Assembly (NCBI GenBank): GCA_036852015.1 | Contig: JAANDG010000565.1 | Coordinates: 1 to 64,000, forward strand | Direction of reading: 5' to 3' | DNA: 64,000 nt | DNA from: Pelodera strongyloides | Lineage: Eukaryota; Nematoda; Chromadorea; Rhabditida; Rhabditidae | Shown: piece by piece, positions 23,264 through 34,719 of the stretch | Position numbering within the stretch: the stretch's first letter is position 1 | Layout: each line of letters opens with the position of its first letter | Made by a program: the position numbers and the translations under genes | The notes under the pieces: model-generated | The model's input: only the letters and a program-made list of their open reading frames with translations | Databases searched by the model: none | Told to the model about the DNA's origin: nothing

Positions 23264-23444
23264 TTGTTCTTTGCTGTTCACATCAGAGTTCGCCGATGAT
23301 GAATATGTGTAAAACTACTGAACGTAGATTTTCGGAGGCGACCATATGGGGGTGAGTTCGATTCCTCCAAGAAGGCCACATGGCCGGGTGCCCCTGGAAA
23401 CTCCCCTACCATCCGTGGCTATGGGCTGAGCTGAACATCGAACA
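23264..23444 (+). repeat. 3' flank repeat, copy after gene C
   Basis: Nearly identical over about 180 bases to 8679-8858 (only a few substitutions by eye), including the B-box-like 'gagttcgattcctcc'. Such identity contrasts with the diverged copy at 20440-20880 and suggests recent movement or gene conversion. Confidence 0.85.
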
Positions 23445-25391
23445 CAAAAAAACTTTAAAGATAGATAAAAATTCTCTTACCACGCCAGTTGTTCCACGCC
23501 ACTTTGTCAAGATAATGCCACCAGCGTTAAGAAACAACAATAACTAAACGCTAGCTCGTATGTAATTTCCAAGACTCCAAAGCATAAAACATTTTTGAAT
23601 TCCACGCATGCTAGTATTTATGCTGTGCGTACTCATCGCAAGAACGTTACATTTCTCGTTTGTCAGCTCAATTTGACAACCGGGACAATATATTAAAATA
23701 ATGGGTCTAAATACTTTTCCGTTCAAAGTTGGACTTTGCTGCTGTAAACTTTATAATCATCAACATATGTGATTCTTATGAGACTATCGCATTACATTTG
23801 GGAGGAACACTTTTAAAGGCTAAATATTTCAGGGCCGAGTATTGAATCTATAAACAATTTTTCAAATATACATTTACGACGCACCATTTTTCTCAAACAA
23901 CTGCGCCTTTTCATCAAACGTCTGAAGACCCTGGTTTCCACCTAATACAGCACACTCCGTTGTACAGCGTTCAATCACATTCAAAATAGTGCTTATTCCC
24001 CTGCAAGATTGCAGTCGTTGCCCTGATACATCGACTCAGACCACTTCGTTTCAGTTCAAGGAAAGAAATTCTTTAAGGCGTACATACCAGGAAGTATCCA
24101 ATCAATAACGATATCAACGATTTCAATGACCATATTTAGTTGAATACAATATGCCTGACTTGCTCAACAATTGTTACACAGAAGTGTTTGTCAATGTGTT
24201 AAGTTAACTCCAACAGACAGAATAAACGAGCAACGCCAATGCGAAGTCGGTCAATTGACATTTTATTGAGCTTATAGTGAAGCTGGTGCTGTAACTCGTT
24301 GCTTGCACTACCTATTGTATGTATTACACACTCAGTATTTATTCCCCCCGATGTACCTTACTGTTAGCGCTGATTGTGATTCAACTTGAGGGCATGCATA
24401 TTTGTTTAATGTTGGTTAGGCACGCTAATGACAGCAGATTCTTTGGTATCATCTGCAGTGAGTTGAGGGTTAGTGTTTTTATCAGATAAAGTCATTACAC
24501 AAATTGTAGGAAGTGTATGCACTGCGTATTACCCCGTATTCACTTTCCAGAAACGAGTCGCACAACAGAATGCAACAATGTATATACCACCTAAAACGTA
24601 GTTAACAAGACTTCAAAAAACAACATTTACGTTCATATGGTGCTCGGCCAACAGTTACATTGGATTTCTTAACGTAATGACGAAGTCGTAATCTACGCAC
24701 GAAGCTGATATCAAAAAGAGACGGTTCACTCAATGCAACACCAATACGAACACGACCACCTTCACCTTTGGCACCTCATAAATCTCCCTTCGTTATTCCT
24801 ATCGAATCGAGAGTTCATATCCAACGTATGAAGCATGAGTCAACTTTAGGCGCTTTGAAACTGATCTAATTGACGCATGCAATTATCTATATTCGAAACT
24901 GCACCTTTATCTTCAACTGCTTGTTTTATTTCATGAAATTCCGCGGCGATGGGAATTCCAAAGAGTCAAGTAAGAATTTCTTTATTTGTTTTGTTTATTT
25001 CGGGACCGTTCTTTTGCAATGTCTATCAGTTCCAACTCATTAATCAATGTCAAGAAAGACTATGTTCTTTTAATCAACGGAGTCTTTACCTATTCCTTTG
25101 AGCTATATGGGTGACGGCAGTTGCTCCCCCGAAACCCGGAAAGCACAGAGTAGAGCCAAGCAAAATATGCGAAAAGATAGACTTCTAGCGTTCAAAAGAG
25201 GAACCCATTCCTTACTGCGTTGCTGATAACGATCTTGATGAAGATTACTTTTGCGCGATCCTATTATATGCTTAAACCAGCATTCATTTTTCCTGACTTT
25301 CCTTTTCTAATGTGACTTCGCCATCCCATTACCATTCACTTATGGTTTTCTCATAGGTTGGTACAAGTTTCTTTGTTTCAGGGAACATTTG
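23445..25391. other. Intergenic, no gene seen
   Basis: About 1.9 kb of AT-rich sequence without a supportable exon on either strand. It separates the array from the ShK gene. Confidence 0.55.
25372..25381 (+). promoter_or_regulatory. Probable trans-splice acceptor of the ShK gene
   Basis: TTTGTTTCAG ends 10 bases before the start codon at 25392, where the signal peptide begins. Confidence 0.5.
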
Positions 25392-28300
25392 ATGAAAATA
25401 CTCACATTTTTATTCTGCGTCTCGGTCTTGGCCGAAATACATGAGTGGGTTGCCCCTCCAGTTGTTAGACCCGAATTCGATCCGGCTGCGGATTCAGAAG
25501 GTATAATGCTGATATTAAGCCAAGTTTATGAATAGCATTGTTATTCATCATATTAAATTATCCCAATTCCAGTTATTCTAGTTAATCATGTTTCAGAGTA
25601 CTATCTCGACTTCGACCCGCATCAATCTGCTGTATACGAGAAACACCGAAAGCTCAAGGAGCTCGAAGATGCAGACGATGGGAAGCAGTTCGCCCGTTTA
25701 TTGGACCTCGACTTTTCTTTGGAGGAAGAAGAAGAAGAACTTGAAGAAGGATTGACATTTGACTACTCGTCCTTTAGGAAGGGAAAATTGACCGAGTATG
25801 ATCTAAATGTTGGTGAGTTGGTGACATTTGCCCTTTGTTAATAACCAGACGTGTATCTACTAAGCTGGATTTGTTGTATTTACTGCGTATTCGGCTTAGT
25901 TGAAACGATTCCCTTTTTAGGTGCGTTCAACAAGGAGGATCATTTTGAGAAACGTGAACTAGCATCACCAGGTTTCACACCAGATGTATATGATGAATTG
26001 CTCGCCCTTGTTTCCGGCGAAATGGAATCTAACGAGGTAGTTGAACAGTTGGACCGGATGAGTGATGACGATGAAACAGTACTTCATCGCACAGTCGAGA
26101 AGTTTGCATACGAATATGAAGATGACGATGGAACTTGTGAAGACTCGAATGAACAACTGTGAGCTTTGATACTCGTCATCTGAAAGAAATATCGAAAGAT
26201 ACATTTGAGACATGCATTTCATATTGCAGATGTTTGACAGGACTAGTTACATAATGCTGTTGTCATCTATGATATTTTTTAGATGTTGGACGCTGGCAAC
26301 GGAGCAAAAGTTTTGCTTTCGAGAGTTACCAACTAGGACAAAGAGCATATGCAAAAAGACTTGTGAGCATATTTGTACTCAATAGAATTGTCAACAGCGA
26401 TTATTTATTATATTAACCCTTTATTCAACTGGATCAAACTATAACACAGATACGGTGGCGAAGAAAGAGGCAAACACACACAGCTAATCTCATTTACTAA
26501 ACCCGTATACTCATGCGTTGTCCTTATTATTAGAATTGTTTAGAGCAAAAATTCCCAGAAAGAGTAAAAAGTTAAACACTGTTTATAAAAACTTGATTTC
26601 AGGTGGTTTCTGCACAGGAAAGTGGAAATGCTACGACAAATGGAGCAAGTTGGTTTTCCTCAATCCTACCGATTTTACAGTGTTTTGCTGTAGAATGTTG
26701 ATAACTTAAAACACAAAACGACAAGAGAAAATTTATGTTAACACTCGTGATTTCATTCGTGATTCGAGAAAACACTCGTGATTTCATGCGAACTTTCGAT
26801 CCGATAGCCGTGAAGTTTTGTTCACTTTTCTTATTTTTCAGCTGTCATGAAAAGTTCTACAAGACAGATAATGTTACAAAGAAACGTAAGTGGCATTGTC
26901 CTTGGTAATTGTGAAAAAAACGACCATTTGCTTGGCATTCGTAGCTTTGGATATTTTCTGTGCAGTTTCTATTGAGTGAAATGTTGAGAAATTTGTTTTG
27001 CTGTCCGAACACTGTTTCTAAATACTTGTGTACATTTTTCTGAAATAGAGTTGAATAGGTTTCTGCAATGCTGGTTACTGGAACGATTACTGGAATGCTT
27101 GGCACTGTCAGAATACGTGTGAAGTATGCGAACACCACTTCGGATGCCTGGAACCACGATTTGGTGCGTTATTATCAATTGTTGTCTCTTTATGTGATCC
27201 ATGGGTGCTTCACCTGTGTGAATTATTGTCTTTACATAAACTGGCACTCATTTTTTTTAAGGGCTTAAAGGATCGCAGTCACTTCAAATTCGTATTTTTT
27301 ATTCGCTTTTCATTAATTGTTCAAGTATGTGAAGAAAACGACGATTCCAGCGCCAAAGTACGGCAAAACGAACTCAGGGAGAGAAATCCCTGTTTATGAC
27401 TTTTACTTATATACCGTAGTTTATAATTGCCCGTATAGAGTTTCATAATAAATACCCTGCAGTGATAAACCACGCGCCAGGTGTAACACTGCAGGCTGTT
27501 CACTCTCCAAGTACCCCTGGCAATTGCATATATGCACCGGCGTCGGTCATTTATCAAAACTCATTCTCATTGATTTCTCTCCCTGAGTTCCATTTTATGT
27601 GGATTTTTATGGGTTGCATATTGTTTTATAAATCTGCTTGCATCTAATAAAAATCGAATAAAAAAGTTGAATTTGAAGTGACTGCCTTCCTTTAATAAGT
27701 AACTAAAATTTTCAGAATCATCCCCAAACAAATGCCGTGTGGTTCCAAATTTTGAGTTCTTCATGGGCAGAAATATAGGTTGCTGCCCGAGAAGGAAACT
27801 GGTCATGTGGCCCAAGGTTGGTGTTTTTTCTATAAAATACTAAATTCTCATGTCTAGAGTTAACAAGAGATAAAATTAAGGTAAAACATTATGGGGTATG
27901 AAAGGACTCAGTGTACGTACTATAGAGTAATCAGATAATTTATATTTTAGGGGAGCCCGGCTCCGCGAAACGCTACCGTTTTTGTGGACGACGAAACAGA
28001 CGTGGCTGATTTTTTTCCGAAGAAATGGGCTCCTGTGAATCCGGTGGTCTGCAATCCAATACTGAAATTTCTGAAGTAAGGGTTTATGGCATGTTGCATA
28101 AGTTACTGAAACAATTCGACTTATTACTATTAGAGGCTCTGAGCAGGCAATTTCTAAAATGTAGGTTTTATTTCGAATACACATTGTATTTTCTTAATTC
28201 AGACTCTGCGAGGAGAAATACGACGTGGACAAGCTGTACTACCACGGAGACCGCTCCCGGGCCGTGCCCGGACTCTGGGAAGGACTAAAAAATGTCACAA

Positions 28301-28395
28301 TTCTTAGCGACCTGCTTTCAAAGTTGAAAGTAGTGAAAGACGAACTAAAGCATCTAGCACCTAAAGACCTCAAGCACAAAATTATGAAAAAATGA
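25392..28395 (+). CDS. Secreted acidic protein with two ShK domains
   Basis: Ten exons join in frame: 25392-25500, 25597-25812, 25921-26158, 26283-26362, 26603-26648, 26842-26885, 27059-27163, 27716-27816, 27951-28075 and 28203-28395. They code 418 residues. A signal peptide (MKILTFLFCVSVLA) is followed by a strongly acidic stretch with an EEEEEELEEG run. At about 181-218 and 224-268 lie two six-cysteine ShK modules, ending CKKTCGFC and CQNTCEVC. Three further Cys-containing exons and a basic Lys-rich C-terminus follow. ShK modules are disulfide folds common in nematode secreted proteins; some block voltage-gated K+ channels, many are structural. The Lys-Tyr channel-blocking dyad was not confirmed. 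The fourth exon reads into a TAG unless the GTGAGC donor at 26363 is used, and that donor exactly completes the first ShK pattern. The N- and C-terminal parts match no family I know. Confidence 0.85.
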
Positions 28396-28528
28396 TTGAA
28401 TAACTAAGAACTTAGGTTTCAGCCTTGTTGTACTTTAACATATTCGTATTTGTAAAAATGTCTTCACTGCCTAAAATTACCTCTCACACATTACATACTA
28501 CCTCCGCTTATTTGATTACCTCATACTT

Positions 28529-28885
28529 AAAGGGATCGGCTCACCTTAAATTGTGCCTGTTTTTTTGTTTCTTTATTTTCTATAAGGGATAATAAAAATT
28601 TGGAATACAAAAAGTAGTGTTCTATTTCAATACTCGCGAAGATATTAGGTGATAAAGTGGTGGGTCGATCGGCCCGAAATGAAAAAGTGTAATTGTCCTG
28701 CCTTGTTTGTATGGGACAATTACACTTTTTGCATTTCGGGCCGATCGATACACCACTTTATCACCCAATATCTTGGTGAGTATTGAAATAGAACACTACT
28801 TTTTGTATTCCAAATTTTTATTATCCCTTATAGAAAATAAAGAAACAGAAAAAACAGACACGATTTGAGGTGAGCCGATCCGTTT
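28529..28885. mobile_element. Palindromic fold-back MITE flanked by TTAA
   Basis: Two arms of about 170 bases are near-perfect reverse complements around a short loop near 28700-28712. Ends read GGATCGGCTCACC outward on both sides, with TTAA immediately outside each end, the target duplication used by piggyBac-type transposases. There is no coding capacity, so it is non-autonomous. Lying about 135 bases after the ShK stop codon, it could form a long hairpin in a read-through transcript. Confidence 0.88.
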
Positions 28886-29757
28886 AACTTTAGGAAGTTT
28901 TGTTCTTTCTCTGCTTTTTATTTATTTTATGTAACTACATATTGTCCTCTCTATTTATTTTTCCTTTTCTCTGTATTATCTAGCATATATCTATATGGAC
29001 TTGTTTCCTGATAAATCAGCCTTCACGAGTAAAACTATAAACTGTATTGCAATGCAGCAATATTTGGCAGGCAGCCTCAATGTTGAAAAACCGGAAAGAA
29101 CACGGGCAAAAGCATTCACAGTGCACAGATTAACAGCACTATCGAGTGGATTTCGTTGTGCGAACGGCGCGCAAAGTACAATTATCCAGTCAATAACTGG
29201 TCACATCAGCTGATTTTCGTACTCTATACATATGTAAACGCACATCCATTACTCGCGAGCAAAAACCACACCTACATATGTATCGTCCGTTGCTTTAATT
29301 AGAATATTTAGCAAATCTTATTAAGATTGTGTATTGCAAGAAACTAACATGTTAAGTAAGAACGGTTCACTAGTTTTTTGATGTTTTGCAATTGAGCTTT
29401 ATGCATGACAAGTTTTTTCACACGTTTTTTTGAGCAGCACCATCTTGGCTATTGCTTTTAGTACAGTAATCCGTTTGTTTTCGATTGTTTGTTGGTGTTT
29501 TGCATCTTGGAATGCCTTGTGCTTTCCGCGGGTGCGCACTTCTCGGTGGAAGCAAACAGGAGATAAAGGATCGCTTATGACCACACTATATGAGGGAGAA
29601 TTAGAGTTGTAGAGAGCGGGGACCTGGGAGCACTGCAGCTTTTCATCTCAGTATCTTGACCAACAGGCCCGCACACCTGACTGACGACCCACCAAACACT
29701 GTCATCACTAATATTTCACTCCTTTCCATTAATTATTGATCAAACCGATTCGAGAAC
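28886..29757. other. Intergenic, no gene seen
   Basis: AT-rich; short ORFs only, without motif or splice context. Confidence 0.5.
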
Positions 29758-31471
29758 ATGGAAACGACACTCGAAGAACAAATTGAAAATGAGCCATTCA
29801 TTGACAATATGCCGACGAAAAAAGTCAAGGTATATATAATTTATATGACTCTTGTTGGGCTTATTTTCCATGGAATTAGTATCACTATGAGTTTGCATTG
29901 TTTTCACTTAGTATCACCGATGAGTTGGAATAATTGCACGTTTTTGTTGATTCATGCTGCATGAGAACCGCACCAACATATTTTGTTAATGTTCAGAAAC
30001 TATGCCAATGCTCAGATGCTGCTGCCCCTTCTGTGATATTTTGTCTTTTTACATTCTCCTGCAATTGGCTGATTCCATTCGTTATTACATGCTTGTTTTA
30101 GATTGGAGATCGAATAATGTATTTCAATATGAACTTTCCATCATCATTACGCGGTTTATTGAAACTAGTACAAGTGGTAAGATTAGCGCAAAATATATTT
30201 GATATCAATTTCTAGAATATTGATTTAATACAAAGGGAGTATGCAACATGAAGTGGAAAACTCCACATTTGCTCCACATTCTAAAACTTTTTCGGAATGT
30301 TTTCCTTGAAAATACGATAAACGATAAAGGAAAATATTTTCCCTGTAACTCGAACGTTTGCTTCATATAGGTGAATGGAACCAATGAGACAAAATAGGTT
30401 TATAATAAAAAACTGTAATTTAGTGCATTTGTTTTCTGGCTATGATTCTTGTTGGATTTTCACAGCCAGTCGGAGACGAGCGAGGTCTCGCATTTCTGGT
30501 CACGTTCATTGGTAAGTAATCAATATCATTATCTTCATCACCAAGCTCCATTAAACTTGGTACTACTGACCATTGAATAATACTAAAATTGTTTACAGAG
30601 CCAAATTTCAGTGATTAAAATCACTAGCAAACGGTAAATTAGGAATGAACAGCAGGTTTCTTCGTATTCATTTTGAAACACTGCTGATTGTGAGTAACAC
30701 CAATACTTTTCGCTCAGGCCTGGTGGTTGCTTTCGCACTTCTCGTAGCCTACACAGTGATGCTGAACACGAGAATTGATGCCGGCTGTTGGTTAATGACG
30801 GTAATTCATTATTTTGCATTTGCAACGTATTCAATATTTTGTGTTGGTTTTTGCAAAAAAACAGGAGCAGGCCGGATCTTGTATTTCAGGCACGGGACCC
30901 GCGCGGAGTTCAGATCTCTTGCGAAGACGGGCCTAACCTTAACCTTTTTAACCGTGTGGAACGGTTAAATCATGTGACAGTTCTTGCATTGTAACTTTCT
31001 CCAGGAAACAATCTACAACCTGGTGATGGCACTAGCATTTGCTGTGGCTGCGATCTTCATGTTTCTGTTCAATGCAAGTTACTGGGCAGACAGAAATCCC
31101 GCTTGGCAACCCCTTCCTGCATTAGCTAGCGTAAGTTATTGTCCTTGACTATAAACCCTAAGTCCTGTCAATATTTTCCATATAACTACAATAATCATGG
31201 ATTCAGGCTTGTTTTTTTTTATTAAAACATCAGGCAACAACACACCTCGACTAGCCAATTGGATGTTATGCAAATGCTTCCCCAATTAGATTGTCGAGGT
31301 AACCGTATATGCAACTTGCAATTAGTAAATCGATTGCTTATCCAGGGCGCTCTCTTTGCGTGTGCAATCGTCTATATCTGGGATGCTGCCATGCTACTTA
31401 TTGGTTGGCAGAGGTACAGCTGGAGACCGAATCAATTTGACGAGCGAAAAGAATCAGTGATTCCCCAATAA
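29758..31471 (+). CDS. MARVEL-like multi-pass membrane protein
   Basis: Well-supported exons are 29758-29829 (cytosolic N-terminus METTLEEQIENEP), 30466-30511, 30718-30800, 31005-31130 and 31346-31471. The last four are in frame and encode three clear membrane helices, around GLAFLVTFIGLVVAFALLVA, VMALAFAVAAIFMFLF and GALFACAIVYIWDAAMLLIG. A short cytosolic tail ends VIPQ. The pattern and the closing Asp-containing helix resemble MARVEL/CMTM-type proteins of membrane apposition and trafficking. A first helix expected near 29999-30200 could not be modelled: a phase-0 reading gives a Cys/Ala-rich stretch that may leave by a weak GTGATA donor. The gene converges with the Clc-like gene 620 bases downstream. 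Family assignment rests on topology rather than a diagnostic motif. Confidence 0.7.
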
Positions 31472-32091
31472 TTATGTTTCGGATGCATTTTTCAAGCAAT
31501 ATGACATTTTTCTAGGTTTCCAGCTCCCGTATTCTTTATTAGTTGTAAAGTAGTGCACTCGGTAAGTTACTTTTTCGCTGTCACCGGTTAAAAAAACAGT
31601 GCCGTTGTCATTTGTAATTCATTTGCCCACCACAGATATTTGCAATGAAAATGTAATATTATCTTCTGAGCATTCATTGCCTACAAAAACTATATTCAAC
31701 AATAATTATTTTCAATAAGCGTGCAATACACTAATTATTATTGACAGTCAAGGGTTATTTTACTCGGTTACACCTTTTACCTCATCGTTTTCAGTTTTTG
31801 TTTGTTTTTAAATCTTTCAATGTTTGCCATTGTTTTGATCGAATCGCGTACTAATTGCTTTGTTCGGAGACTTCAAATAAATAAAAATGTGCAACAATGT
31901 ACTACCGTAATGCCGTAAATCAAAATAAAAAGTCAAACCATGTTTCCGTATGTGACAAGTAAGAGACAACATTTAGTCAATTGTGTCGTTCCATATTAAT
32001 GCAACAGTGCTCACAAGAAACACTTCATTATCAAGTGAGCTTGAAATCATAAACCAGAAGCATACATACTGTTTCAATACAGTCAACTGTA

Positions 32092-34153
32092 TCAGTACAT
32101 CATGATGTTGGGATCGAATGGCCGTGGTTTGTAGACGTGCTCGAGTTTCTTTCTCTTCTCGTACGAAAAGAATACAAAGACTGGTGGGAAGTACAGACAC
32201 AACAAGGCGGCCAGCATCAGGTAGAAGGAAAAGCCGAGCCTGGAAATAAGATTATTGGTTTATCATGGTGATTCCTTGTTTTAAAATTGTCTGAGTAGTA
32301 AAGAACTTCGTTGATTGCTATTAAGGTAGTTGGGCGAGCAGTTGTTCGCAATAAAAACAATTTTTAGCTATGTATCAACGCGTCAAAAGGGAGCAAAATT
32401 AGGACAGGGACGATAGTGAACGGTATTAGTTTTTGTACACCCGTTTGAGATTCAATTACATTCCTGCCTACTGATCCAGAAATGTCATGCTTAATGATAG
32501 CATAATATGTGTGCTAACACTCACTTGATAAAACTCAATTTCTTTCTTGTTTCTCTATTTCATCTGTTAGATTGAGAAAGCACCGGCAAGACAATGATAG
32601 GGACTGTTTTAATCAGGTCAGGTCATGATCGGGTTAGCATGCTGAGCAACTGCCTTGTGTACAAGAATGTGATAAAAAAAAGACTGAATAGCACATTATG
32701 GATACGACTTGTATAGGCGAGTTAAGCATTTTTCACTAAGGCAGTTGCCGAGACTAAGTTAAGGCAAAGTTAAGCCACATATTATCGACAAACTTATGGC
32801 GAGCCATCAAGGAAAAACACGTCCAAGTTATTTTCGTATACCGCCAAGGTTTTTTTTCGGCGCTGCATTGAAGTGGCCAGCCTTAGGGGGGAAATGTCCC
32901 AATTATGGCCCGGAAGATGGAATGTTTGTTTTGCAATGCAATAGCCTTTCCTTCAAAAGGATAGCTGTAAGGGATAGGTGTTTGGCTGTTTGGCTAAACG
33001 AATGATGACCATACAAAATAGTACCAAAGAAATACTGCAGATGTGAAGACGGCAGGAGGAAGTATTCATAAGAGAGTGAGTAGATGGAGAGACAGAGAAA
33101 TAGAGGGAGAAACAAAAACATAGCTTTTACATATTTAACTGATTAACACAAAAAAAAACCTCGTTTGTCCTTCTGTGCTAAATCCTTGAGCGACTTGTTC
33201 TTTCAGCAACACATTGTGTCTAATTGTTGATGTAAATTGTATGTAATAAATTATGCAGCTTGCACTGAAGCAGAGCACTGAAAAGGGCAAAAATGCGATT
33301 CCGCGATGCGATGTATAATGCGATTCCGCAACCCGCCTCATAATATTCTGATGAAATACATGTACTGTATAAAAACGCACATGCTAATAAACTCCAGAGG
33401 TAGATTCCAATTGGGCCGGCTATTGTTTCTTGTCGTCTCGTCACAGAACTCAGCAGAGAAGTGAGCACGCCAACAAAAGTCCATAATAAACCGAGCGCAA
33501 CGAAGAAAAGGGTGAACACCCATAGAAGTCGAGTCATGAAGCTAACTTCTCTATGCACCTCGTCGTACACTAAAAACACGGAGATTATCGGCTTCACAAA
33601 CACACTTGCGGATGAGTGAAACAAAAAGGCACCCGGTCAAGTCAAACACTCCCGCTTTTAAGAAGTCGCCCCACCACATGGGCACCTGGCCAACATTTGC
33701 ACATGACAAGGAAATTTGCATATGGGAAGAACTTTGGTCTATTATACAAAGCTTTCAATAGCACACGATCAAAATTAACAATGGTCAGCACCTTTTACTT
33801 ATTAAATGAGGCAATAACAACGAAGGAAAGGAAACCTGAGAATGTGAAAATTCTTGCTCCAAGGCCATAATCAAGAATTCGTTCCCCACGAAACAGACCA
33901 CCGTGAATATGACTTCTTGGGCTAATTCCATTCATGTTAAGAACTCCTGATTCGAACCAGAAATCAGTTAACACAGCAGCGAATACAAGGGAAGCGCTGA
34001 ATAAAAACACTTATGAGCGAACAGAAACAAACAAGTAATCATGTGGATCATGATCATATGCATAGTGAAAAGCGCAGTGAAAAGCTGGTCTTACCTTAAT
34101 AGAAAACAAACGAGTGCCGAAAATAAACCGAGGCGTTCGCAAGTGAAACCCAT
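32092..34153 (-). CDS. Clc-like (claudin/PMP22-superfamily) four-helix membrane protein
   Basis: Four minus-strand exons (34153-34095, 33996-33836, 33569-33266, 32239-32092) code 223 residues. Helix 1 is the start MGFTCERLGLFSALVCFLL. The first extracellular loop has TDFWFESG and HGGLFRGERILDYG. Helix 2 (LLWVFTLFFVALGLLWTFVG) precedes a loop with GPIGIYLWS typical of nematode Clc-like proteins. Helices 3 and 4 (FYLMLAALLCLYFPPVFVFF) are followed by a basic tail ending MMY. This superfamily forms junctions or modulates channels; C. elegans relatives act as auxiliary subunits or in cell contacts. The join between exons 3 and 4 uses a weak GTGCAA donor and is the least certain point. The gene is in the same orientation as the M13 gene, 567 bases downstream of that gene's stop codon. 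Confidence 0.8.
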
Positions 34154-34719
34154 TGTTGTTCTTTTTTTTTTAGCCTTTTACTTTGAACTTCATGGATCTG
34201 GAAGTGAAAGTCTTGAACATTAGCGACACCTCTAACAACAATTAAAAACGATAATTTGGTTCCAGAAACATGCGAAATAGAAACATTCTCCACGAGCAAC
34301 CCATATAACATGGTATGCTGGCACCTAAATATAAAACATTAGGCAAACCTTTTAATTTAGTTTTGATAAAGAGCTGAATTCCAGCTGGATATACCGGCGG
34401 AAATGGCAGGTCGCATCAAGGATGTACAAGTGGGCGGTCCCGGAGACAATCCCTAGCCTTCCGCCGGTTAAGATTACCCGCCAAAGGGCTCTCTCTCTCT
34501 CTCTCTCTATCGCATGCGCTCTTTTGATCTCTCGGTCCTCTCATTTCTTCTTCCCCTTTTGTTTTCTTTTCGTATTTTCTCACCACTACACTCTTTTGAT
34601 AAACAAGACGAGAAACCCCCCGTAATGACCAAAATGTAGCGTGTCAGGTGTAACAGTTCATAGCAAGAAAGAAAACATTCATGTTTATTAAAATTCGATG
34701 TTTAGGTTTTGCTGGAAGC

